Below are positions 16,268 through 26,100 of a DNA stretch of 64,000 nucleotides, one piece after another. Position 1 is the first letter of the stretch. Each line of letters starts with the position of its first letter. The stretch spans positions 1-64,000 of the forward strand of contig NZ_JAINRC010000030.1 of assembly GCF_020400655.1 (NCBI RefSeq), read 5' to 3'. The stretch is from Streptomyces spinosus (GTDB lineage Bacteria > Actinomycetota > Actinomycetes > Streptomycetales > Streptomycetaceae). Below the pieces are notes generated by a model that worked only from the letters and a program-made list of their open reading frames with translations, made no database searches and was not told where the DNA came from. The translations under genes and the position numbers were made by a program.

Positions 16268-19200
16268 TCACGAGCTCGTGCGGCCGTCGACTCGGTACCT
16301 CGGGGCGCGCAGGGCCTTGGCGACCGTTTCGCCGATGCGGGCGATCGGCTCCGGCTCGGTCATCTCGTAGTGACCGCACGGCACTTGGTGGTCGTGAAGG
16401 GTGCCGTCGACGTACGGGCGCCAGCCGTCGGCCTTGCCGGGCTGCACCGCGAGGTCGCCGGAGAACTCCGTGGCCGGTTCCTGGGCCGCGCTGAAGAACA
16501 GCACGTCACCGCGGAAGCGACCAGGGGCGAACTGCGGTGCGATGCGCAGGTTGTTGCGCATGACGGCGGCGATGGCGGCGGCCTCCGCGCGCGTGACGGG
16601 GGAACCGGCCGGATCGGCGGCCAGGGCGGCTTCGATGCGGTCCAGGACCGACTCCACCTCCGGCGCGGCCCCGGGCGCCAGGGGCAGGCCGGCGACCCGC
16701 GACAGCAGGGCGGCGACCTGTCGTTCGGCCGTCTCGGGGTCGTAGGTGGTGCCGTGGGGCTGGGGCGCGTCGAGCATGGCGAGGAGTTCGACCCGTTCAC
16801 CGGCCTCCTGGAGGGCGCAGGCCATGGCGTGTGCGACAAACCCTCCGTAGGACCAGCCCAGCAGCCGGTAGGGACCGTGCGGCTGTACCCCGCGCACCAG
16901 GTCGAGGTAGGCGCCGACCATGGCGGCGGCGTCGGTCGCGGGCGGCCGGGTGCCGTCCAGCCCCAGGGCCTGGACGCCGTAGACGGGCTGGTCGCCGCCC
17001 AGGTGGGGCAGCAGGCCCGTGTAGCGCCAGGACACGCCCGCCCCGGGGTGGAGGCAGAACAGCGGGGTGGCGGTGCCCTCCGTGCGCAGGGGCAGCAGCG
17101 GGCCCAGCGCGGTGGCGGGGGCGGCGTTCGGCGCCGTGCCCGCCGGTTCCTCGGTGAGCAGGCCGGCGACCGTGGGAGCGGCCATCAGCTTCGCGGCGGG
17201 GACGTCGAGGACGCCCGTCTGGCGCAAGCGGCCGGCCAGCAGCACGGCGCGCATCGAGTCGCCGCCCAGGTCGAAGAAGTTGTCGTGCACGCCGATGCCG
17301 CCGATGCCGAGCGTCTCCTCCCACACCCGGGTGACCGCCTCCTCGCGCGCGGAGCGCGGCGGCACGTGCTCCGTCGTCAGCCGGGGACGCGGGGCGAGGG
17401 CACTGGCGGCCGGCGCAGCGGCCGGGCCGTCGGGCGCCGGGGCGTCCCTGCGGACGCCGGGGGCGTCGATCCAGTGGCGGTGGCGTTCGAAGGCGTACGG
17501 CGGCAGCGGCACCGCGCGGGCGGTGCCCGGCACCGGTGGAAGGGCGGCGTCCACGCCCGCGCACCACAGCCGGCCCAGGGCCTCGGCCAGGACGAAGGAG
17601 TCGGCCGCCTGGGCCTTGGCGTGCCGCATGGTGGTCACCGTCACCGGTGTCTCGCCGGCGAGCCGGCTGCCGGCCAGCTTGGTCAGCGTGTCCCCGGGGC
17701 CGATCTCCACCAGGACGGGGTGCAGGCGCTCCCACAGGGCGGCGATGCCGTCGGCGAAGCGCACGGTGCGCCGGGTGTGGTCGAGCCAGTGCTGTACGGA
17801 GGTGGCCTGCGCGTCGGTGATCCAGGCGCCGGTGACGTTGGTGACGTAGGGGATGCGCGGCGGACGCAGCGTGACCTGCCGCAGGTGGTTCGCGAAGGCA
17901 GGCAGCACGGGATCCAGGACGTGGGAGTGGGCCGCGACGGGAATGCGCAGGCGGCGGAAGGGCGTCCCCCGGCGGGCGAGGCCGGCCTCGAAGCGTTCGA
18001 CGGCGTCGAGGTGCCCGGCGACGGTGCACGCGGTGGGGCCGTTGACCGCGGTCAGGGACAACTGCTCGTCGAGCAGCGGCAGGACCTCCTCCGCCGGCGC
18101 GGCGACGCCGGTCGTGGCGCCGCCCGCGGAGCTGATCAGCCGGATCCGTTCGGTGACCAGCGGCAGCATCTCCTCCAGGTCGATCACCCCGGCCAGGCAG
18201 GCCGCCGTGTACTCGCCCAGGGAGTGGCCGATGAGGGCGTCCGGGCGCACGCCTGCCTCCATCAGCGTGCGGGCCAGCGCGTACTCGGTCACCACCAGGC
18301 CCAGGAGGGCGTCGGTGTCGTCGGCCGGCCGGCGTTCGACCAGCGTGCCGCGCAGATCGCCGCCGAGGACGGGCCGCAGGATGCGCGCGCACTCGTCGAC
18401 GGTGTCGCGGTAGACGGCGTGCTCGCGGTAGAGCTCCGCCCCCATGCCCGCGTACTGGGTGCCGCCGCCCGGCAGCAGGAACGCCACCCGGGCCGGGTCG
18501 TCGCCCACCGGCGGGGTGACGGGCGCGGCGGTGCGCAGGGCCGCCACGGCCTCCTCGCGGGAGGCCGCCGTGACGGTGAGGCGGTGGCGCAGCGCGGGCC
18601 GCTCGGCGCGCAGGGAGTACGCGACGTCGTCCAGACGCAGGCCGGGACGGCGCTCCAGGTGCCGGGCCAGGGCGTCGGCCTGGCCGCGCAGCGCGCCGGC
18701 GGTGCGTGCGGAGACCGGCAGCACCAGGCGGCGGCCGTCTTCGGCCGGGCGGGACGCGGCGGGGGCGGCCGGCGGGGCCTCCTCCAGGATGACGTGGGCG
18801 TTGGTGCCGCCGATGCCGAAGGCGGAGACGGCGGCGCGGCGCGGGTGGCCGCGCTCGGGCCAGTCCTCCAGGGACGTGGGCACCCGGAAGGGGCTGGAGT
18901 CGAAGTCGATGAGCGGGTTGGGCCGGTCGAAGTGCAGGCTCGGCGGGATCTGCCGGTGCTCCAGGGCCAGCACGGCCTTGATGAGCCCGGCGATGCCGGC
19001 CGCCGCTCCCAGGTGGCCGATGTTGGTCTTCACCGACCCCAGGGCGCAGAAGCCCCGCTGGTCGGTGCTGTGCCGGAAGGCCTCGGTGAGCGCCGCCACC
19101 TCGATCGGATCGCCGAGCTTGGTGGCGGTGCCGTGCGCCTCGACCAGGCCGATGGTGTCCGCGTCGACCATCGCCTCGGCCTGGGCCGCGAGGATGACCT

Positions 19201-20101
19201 CGGTCTGCCCGGCGGCGCTGGGCGCGCTGAAGCCGACCTTGCGGCGCCCGTCGTTGTTGACGGCGCTGCCGCGGATGACGGCGCGGACGCGGTCGCCGTC
19301 GGCGAGTGCGTCCTCCAGGCGCTTGAGGACGACGGCACCCACGCCGTCGCCGGAGGAGGTGCCGGCGGCGTCGGCGGCGAACGCGCGGCAGTGGCCGTCG
19401 GGGGAGAAGGGCCCGTCGGGCACGTGCCGGTAGCCCAGGGCGGCGGAGGGGTTGAGGGAGACCGCGGCCGCCAGCGCGGTGTCGCAGCGGTGGTCCAGCA
19501 GGTCCTGGCAGGCGGTGTGCACGGCGACCAGCGCGGTGGAGCAGGCCGTCTGCAGCGACACGCTCGGGCCGGTCAGGCCCAGTTCGTAGGAGACGCGGGT
19601 GGCGAGCGTGCCCAGGGAGTTGGCGGTGGCCGCGTGCACGAGGGCGACCGAACCGGGCTGCCCGGCGAAGCGGGGATGGACGTGGGCGGGGTAATAGCGG
19701 CTGTCGCCGCTGCCCGCGTACACACCGAACGCCCCGTTCGTACGTCCCTCGCCCAGACAGCCGGCGTCCTCCAGGGCGTGGTAGGCCGTCTCCAGCAGCA
19801 GCCGCTGCTGCGGATCGACGACGGCCGCCTCGGCGGGGCTGTAGCCGAAGAAGCCGGAGTCGAAGCGGTCCATGCCCTCCACGACGGACGCCATGCGCAC
19901 CAGCGAGGGGTCGTCGAGGTCGCGCGGATCGCCGCCCGCGGCGAGGAACTCCTCGTCGCCGACCGGGCGCACCGACTCCCGGCCGGCCGCCAGGTTCTCC
20001 CAGAAGGCGTCCAGGTCGTCGGCCCCGGGGAAGCGGCCCGCCATGCCGATCACGGCGACGGCGGGGACGTCCTCGTCGTGCGCTGCGGGGGTGTCATGCA
20101 T
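16268..20101 (-). CDS. antD: Polyketide synthase module with thioesterase, KS-AT-T-TE (AntD)
   Basis: About 1277 residues. The ketosynthase has TACSTAL (Cys near 187), VEAHGTATKLGD and KTNIGHLGA; the acyltransferase has GHSLGEYTA (Ser near 626) and, where malonyl- or methylmalonyl-specific domains show HAFH or YASH, the unusual AAHS (near 722); the carrier has FFDLGGDSM (near 947); the thioesterase has GWSYGGF (near 1083). It adds one extender to the AntC-bound chain and closes the nine-membered dilactone. ATG 20101 overlaps the antC stop by 8 bp. All catalytic residues are present although antE is decayed. Confidence 0.95.
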   Translation of the reverse strand: MHDTPAAHDEDVPAVAVIGMAGRFPGADDLDAFWENLAAGRESVRPVGDEEFLAAGGDPRDLDDPSLVRMASVVEGMDRFDSGFFGYSPAEAAVVDPQQRLLLETAYHALEDAGCLGEGRTNGAFGVYAGSGDSRYYPAHVHPRFAGQPGSVALVHAATANSLGTLATRVSYELGLTGPSVSLQTACSTALVAVHTACQDLLDHRCDTALAAAVSLNPSAALGYRHVPDGPFSPDGHCRAFAADAAGTSSGDGVGAVVLKRLEDALADGDRVRAVIRGSAVNNDGRRKVGFSAPSAAGQTEVILAAQAEAMVDADTIGLVEAHGTATKLGDPIEVAALTEAFRHSTDQRGFCALGSVKTNIGHLGAAAGIAGLIKAVLALEHRQIPPSLHFDRPNPLIDFDSSPFRVPTSLEDWPERGHPRRAAVSAFGIGGTNAHVILEEAPPAAPAASRPAEDGRRLVLPVSARTAGALRGQADALARHLERRPGLRLDDVAYSLRAERPALRHRLTVTAASREEAVAALRTAAPVTPPVGDDPARVAFLLPGGGTQYAGMGAELYREHAVYRDTVDECARILRPVLGGDLRGTLVERRPADDTDALLGLVVTEYALARTLMEAGVRPDALIGHSLGEYTAACLAGVIDLEEMLPLVTERIRLISSAGGATTGVAAPAEEVLPLLDEQLSLTAVNGPTACTVAGHLDAVERFEAGLARRGTPFRRLRIPVAAHSHVLDPVLPAFANHLRQVTLRPPRIPYVTNVTGAWITDAQATSVQHWLDHTRRTVRFADGIAALWERLHPVLVEIGPGDTLTKLAGSRLAGETPVTVTTMRHAKAQAADSFVLAEALGRLWCAGVDAALPPVPGTARAVPLPPYAFERHRHWIDAPGVRRDAPAPDGPAAAPAASALAPRPRLTTEHVPPRSAREEAVTRVWEETLGIGGIGVHDNFFDLGGDSMRAVLLAGRLRQTGVLDVPAAKLMAAPTVAGLLTEEPAGTAPNAAPATALGPLLPLRTEGTATPLFCLHPGAGVSWRYTGLLPHLGGDQPVYGVQALGLDGTRPPATDAAAMVGAYLDLVRGVQPHGPYRLLGWSYGGFVAHAMACALQEAGERVELLAMLDAPQPHGTTYDPETAERQVAALLSRVAGLPLAPGAAPEVESVLDRIEAALAADPAGSPVTRAEAAAIAAVMRNNLRIAPQFAPGRFRGDVLFFSAAQEPATEFSGDLAVQPGKADGWRPYVDGTLHDHQVPCGHYEMTEPEPIARIGETVAKALRAPRYRVDGRTSS

Positions 20102-23100
20102 GGCCGCGGTCCTTTCCGTGCCGTGCGGTGCGGCGGGCACGTGCCGCACGCTGCCGTTGTGCTTGTTCCTTGGCGCGGTCCAGGCCGCTGGGCGCCGGTT
20201 CGGCGGGCCGTGCCGCGCCGGGGCCGGCTGCCCGGCCGGCGTCTGTTCCCGGCTCCGGTGACGGCTCGGCGACGGCGGGGCCGGTGCGGGCCGCCAGGTG
20301 GCGGGCCAGGTCGCGCACGGTGGGGTGGGCGAACAGGTCCACGACCGTCAGATCGGTGCCGAAGGCGCTGTTGACCGCGCTCTGGGCGGTGACCAGCAAC
20401 AGCGAGTTGCCGCCCAGGTCGAAGAAGTTCTCGTCCCGTCCCACCCGGTCGCGGCCCAGCACGCCGCACCACACCTCGGCGAGCCTGCCCTCCAGCTGCC
20501 GCACGTCCTCGCCCGGACCGCCCGCCTCCCGGCGCCCGGTGGCACCGGCCGAGCGCAGCACCCAGTCGTCACCCAGGCCCGCGGCGAGGGCGGCGTCGGC
20601 GGCCGCACGGTACAGGGCGCCGAGGTCGGTGCCGTCCGAGAGGCCCACGCGCGCGACCGGCCGGCGAACCTGGCGGGCGGGTGCCGCCACGTGACTGCGC
20701 ACCCACGGGGCGGTGCGGTCGGCGCCGATGAGCAGGTGCGGCTCGTCCAGCGCACGGGCGAGATCGAAGGAGCGCAGCGCGGCGGGCACGTCCAGCAGCC
20801 GGTAGCCGCGGGCCTCGGTGAGCGCGGCGAGCCGGTAGCCGCGGCTCACGCCCCGCTCCCGCCACATGCTCCAGGCCAGGGACTGCGCGGGCAGCCCGAG
20901 GCGGCGGCGGTGCAGGGCGAGGGCGTCGAGGTAGGCGTTGGCGGCGGCGTAGGCGGCGTTCATGGCACCGCCGAAGTACCCGTTCACCGAGGAGAAGGTG
21001 ACGAAGGAGGCGACCGGGTGGTCGGCGGTCAGCCTGTGCAGCGTCCACGCGCCCTGCGCCTTCGCCGCCAGCGCCTGCCGCCAGGTCTCGCCGTCCAGCT
21101 CGCCGACCGGGCGTTCGACGAGCGCTCCGGCCAGATGCAGCACCGAGGTCAGCTCAACGCCCCACGCCTGGGCGGCCGCGTCCACCGCGGCGCGCACCTG
21201 CCGCTCGTCGGTGACGTCGGCGCACGCGTAGCGGACCTCGCCCAGCTCGCTCAGCCGCCGCAGCAGCTCGCCGCGCTCCGGTGCGCCCGCCCCGGTGGCC
21301 AGTGCGTCCTCGGGGGTGCGGCCCAGGATCAGCAGGCGGGTGCCGGGCGCGCGCAGCAGGTGGGCCGCGACCTCGCCGCCGACACCGCCCAGTCCGCCGG
21401 TGAGGAGTGTGAAGCCGTCGCCGGGCCGCTGCCGGACGGGCGCCGGCGTGTCGGGCAGCGGGGCGAGCCGGCGTACGTAGCGGTGCCCGCCGCGGTAGGC
21501 CACCTCCGCGCCCTCGGCGGCCGCTCCCGCCTCGGCCAGCAGCAGCGGCAGCCGGTCCTCGCCGTCGTCCGGCGGGAGGTCGAGGTGGGTGGCGCGCAGC
21601 CGGCCCAGCTCCTCGCCGAGGGACTTCAGCAGGGCGCCCGCCATGGCCCGTTCCGGGCGGGGCCGGTCCTCGGCGCGCACGCCCTGGGCGCCCGCCGTCA
21701 CATACACCAGGTCGACGGGCTGCCGCCGCTCGGGCCGGGCGGCGAGGGCACGCGCGAGGGCGAGCAGGGACAGGGCGCCGGTGTCCTCGTACGGTGGCGT
21801 GCCTGTGTCGTCCCCGGGGGCCAGGCCGCCGAGGTGCAGGACGGCGTCGACCGGCCGCTGGTCGCGTTCCAACTGCTCCAGCAGGGTGGTGAGGTCGCTC
21901 TCCTCGCCGGTCCGCAGCCGGTAGCGTGCGGCGTCGAGCCGGGCGTACGAGGCCGCGTCGGTGGCCAGGGTGCACCGCCCGCCGGCGGAGCGCAGCGCGT
22001 CCGCGACCCGCCCGGCGAGCCGCTGGACGTCCGGGTCGCCGCCCGTCAGGACGAGGGTGTGCCGGCCGGGTGCCGTCTCGCGGAGTGTGCCGGGCCGCGC
22101 GCGCTGCCACACCGGGCGCAGGAACCAGTCGGGCACGGTGGCGGCGGTACCCAGCACGAGCTGGGCGGCGCGCACCTCCTCGTCGAAGGCGCCGGCCTCG
22201 AAGCTCTTGCGCAGCCTGGTGCGCTGGATCTTGCCGATCTCCGTCTTGGGGATCGCGTCCTGGGGGACGGGGACGAGGAAGGCGGGGCTGACGCCGATCT
22301 CCCGCGTCACCTTGCCCGCGATCTCCCGCAGCGCGGCGGCCGTGTCGCCCGCCGCGGCCTCGGGGGAGAGGTGGAGGAACAGGGCCAGTTCGTCGGTGGT
22401 CGCCGAGGGGTCGGAGCGCACCGCGACCGCGGCGGTGAAACTGCGCACCACGTGCGGCAGTTCCTCGACGCAGGCCTCGATCTCGTGGCTGTAGTGGTTG
22501 ACACCGTTGACGATGATGACGTCCTTGGCGCGGCCGGTGATGTACAGCTCGCCCTCGCGCAGGAACGCCAGGTCGCCGGTGTCGAACCAGCCGTCCTCGG
22601 TGAACGCCTCGGCGTTCGCAGCCGGGTTGTCGTGGTAGCCGCCGGTCACGGAGGTGCCGCGCACCTGGAGGCGGCCGGCGTCGCCCTCGGCGAGCACCGT
22701 CCCGGCGTCGTCGACGACGCGCATGGCGAAGCCGGGGTAGGGGCGGCCGCAGCTGACGAACGTGCCCTCGCCGGGGCCGGGTTCGCCGGGCAGCACGGCG
22801 TCCGTGACCACCGAGCAGGTCTCGGACATGCCCCAGCCGGGGTGCATCACGTCCTGTGGCAGGCGGAAGGGCTTGAGCGTGTGCAGGAAGCGGCGGGCCG
22901 CTGCGGCCACGACGACCTCGCCGGCGTTCATCACCAGACGCATCGGCGACAGGTCCCAGGTGCGGTCGGCGAAGCGGTCGGCCTGCTCGGCTAGCAGGCC
23001 GAAGGCGAAGTTGGGCGCCCAGGTGACGGTGACGCGGTGGCGGTCGGCGAGGTCCATCCAGCGCAGCGGGTCCTGGAGGATCCAGGAGGTGGGTGCGTGG

Positions 23101-26100
23101 ATCTGGCGGCAGCCCAGGTACACGTCCCGCAGGTGGAACATCACCACGCCGGTGACGTGGTCGAGCGGGATCCAGTTCAAGGAGACGTCCGCGGCGCCGA
23201 GCCCGTTCATCTGCTCGGTGGCGGCCGAGCGGGTCAGCACGTTGCGGTGGGTGAGCCGCACCGCCTTGGGCAGACCGGTGCTGCCGGACGTCATCAGCAT
23301 CAGGATGAGGTCGTCGGGCCGGGCAGGGTACCAGTCGCGGTCCTCGGCCGCCTCGCGCAGCTCCTCGGCCGTGGTCAGCCGCAGCCCGGGCCAGTTCTGC
23401 CGGGCGGCCAGCTCGCGCAGGCCCGTCTCACGGTCGGCGGAGCACACGATCCAGGGCCGGCCGAGCATCCGCCAGATGCCCTCCAGCTTGGTCAGCGCCG
23501 CCGAAGGCGTGCCGTAGGAAGCGGGCACGGTCAGCGGGACGGCGACGAAGCCGCCCAGGATGCAGCCCCACAGCACGGCCAGGAAGTCCTCGGTGGCGTC
23601 GCACTGGAGGATGACCTGGTCGCCGGGGCGCAGTCCGGCCTCGCGCAGTCCGGCCAGGACCCGGGAGGCCTCGGGGATGAGGGAGGCGTAACTGCGCCGG
23701 TGCTCGCTGCCGTCGGCGTGGACGTGGACGATGTCGCCCTGTCCCAGCTCGGCGGCGCGGCGCAGGGCCTGCGCCCAGTCGGAGACGGACGGCTCGGCGA
23801 GCGCGGGCCCCTCGCTGAGCGCCGGCACGGCGGACGACGCTCCCGTGCCGGCGGTGCCGTCCGCGCAGGCCGCGGTCGCGGTGCGATCGGGCAGACCGGC
23901 GTGGCGTCGGCCCAGTTCCTCGGGGACGTCCTCCGTCGTCACCTCGGCGGCGGTCACCCCGGGCAGGCGGGTCAGGCGGTCCTGCCAGGCGGCGGCCGAG
24001 GCGCGGTCGACGGCGGGCAGGGCCCGGAGCGCGTCGGTGTCCAGCGTGCCGTCCTCACCGAAGGGCAGGGCGTTGACGGCCGTGACGCGGACGCCGTCGC
24101 GGCCCGCGCGCCGCAGGACCTCCTCGACGCGTTCCACCGCGTCCGCGCGTCCCGGCACCACGAACAGGCGCGGCACCCGGCCGTCGGGGGCCGGCAGGGC
24201 CCGGGCGTCACGGATGCCGGGCACGGACAGCGCCGCCGCCTCCACCTCCGTGACCGCGACCGCCGGCGGCGCGGGGGCGCGCTCGGGTACCGCGGCCAAC
24301 TGCCCCACGCGCACACCGGGATCGGCGCTCACCGCGCGCAGGACGTCGTGCAGGGCGCGGGCGAACGCCTCGGCGGTGGACGCGTCGTACAGATCGGTGG
24401 CGTACTCGATGTGCAGGGCGAGGCCGTCGGGGGCGCCTTCGCCGGTGTGCCGTTCCAGGACGTCGACGAAGAGGTCGAACTTGGCGGTGCCGTTCGCGGT
24501 CGGCCGCAACCGGGCCCGCTGCCCGTCCAGTTCGAGGAGGGCCGGTTCGTTGTTCTGCAGGGCCAGCATCACCTGGAACAGCGGGTGCCGGCCGGCGCGG
24601 CGGGGCGGGTTGAGCTCGTCCACCAGCCGGTCGAAGGGCAGGTCCTGGTGGTCCAGGGCGGCCAGGTCGGCGGTGCGCAGCCGGGCGAGCAGATCGCGGA
24701 AGGCGGGGTCGCCGGAGGTGTCGGCGCGCAGGACCACGGTGTTGGTGATCAGCCCGATCAGGTGGTCCAGAGCAGGCTCGGTGCGGCCCGCGACCGGGGT
24801 GCCCAGGACGACGTCCTCACCCGCGCCGCAGCGGGTGAGCAGGGAGCTGACGGCGGCGTGCAGCACCATGAACAGGCTGGCGCCCTCGCGGTCGGCCAAG
24901 GCCAGCAGGTCACGGTGGAGGGCGGCGTCCACGACCGTCTCCACGTGCGCGCCGGTGCCGCGCGGCACCTCGGGGCGCGGCCGGTCGCCGGGCAGGCTGC
25001 ACTCTTCGGGCAGGCCGGCCAGGGCCGTGCGCCAGTGGGCGGTCAGCCGCTCCAGCCGGCCCGTGCCGTCCGGGGCGGGCGCGAGCAGGGCGCGCTGCCA
25101 CAGGGCGTAGTCGGCGTACTGCACCGGCAGCGGATCCCAGTCGGGTGCGCGGCCGGCACGGCGGGCCGCGTAGGCGGCGCTCAGGTCCTCGGCGAAGGGC
25201 CGCAGGGACCAGCCGTCGGCCGCGCTGTGGTGCAGCAGGAGCAGCAGCGTACGGTCGTCCGCCGGGCCCAGCAGCCAGGCGGCCAGCGGGCCTTCCGCGC
25301 TCAGGTCGAAGCGGTGGCGCATGGCCGCGCGGACGTGGGCGGCGCTCTCCGCGGCCGGGCAGTCGATACGGCGCAGAGGCGGCCGCAGCGCGCCGGGCGC
25401 CAGGACGCGCTGGTGGGGAGCCCCGTCGTGCACGGCGAACACCGTCCGCAGACTCTCGTGGCGGTCGGCCAGATCGCCGAGCGCGGCCTCCAGGGCGTCG
25501 GCGTCGAGACCGGCGGGCGGCCTCACCACGAGCGGGATGTTGTACGTGGCGGCCTGCTCGTCGAGGCGGTCGAGGAACCACATGCGCTCCTGCGCGAAGG
25601 ACAGCGGCACGCGGTCGGGACGGACGGCGGCGCCCAGGACCGGCCGCGGCAGGGCGTCGACGGAGTGGGCGGCCAGCCGGGCGGCGAGGGCAGCCGGGGT
25701 CGGTGTCTCGAACAGGGCGGTGATGGGGATCTCCGCGCCGGTGTCGTGCCGCAGACGGGCCAGCAGGCGGGTGGCGAGCAGCGAGTCACCGCCGAGGTCG
25801 AAGAAGTTCACGTCGGTGCCCACGGTGTCGCGGGGCAGCTTCAGCACGTCCTCGAACAGGGCGCACATCAGGGCCTGGTGCGGGGTCGCGGGGCGGGTGC
25901 CGGAGGCGGCGGCGGTGAAGTCCGGTTCGGGCAGCGCCCGCACGTCGAGCTTGCCGTTGGCGGTCAGCGGCAGGGCGTCGACGGTGACGCAGGCGGCCGG
26001 GACCATGTGCTCGGGCAGGCGGGCGGCGGCGTGGGCGCGCAGCTCGGCCGGCTCGGCGGGCGTGCCGCCCGCGGTGAGGACGTAGGCGACGAGCTGCTGG

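Noticed and set aside
15878..20374. A 1498-codon open frame on the plus strand
   Set aside because: It is antisense to antD, Gly/Arg/Val-rich, and shows none of the patterns of a folded protein. Long antisense frames are normal at this G+C.
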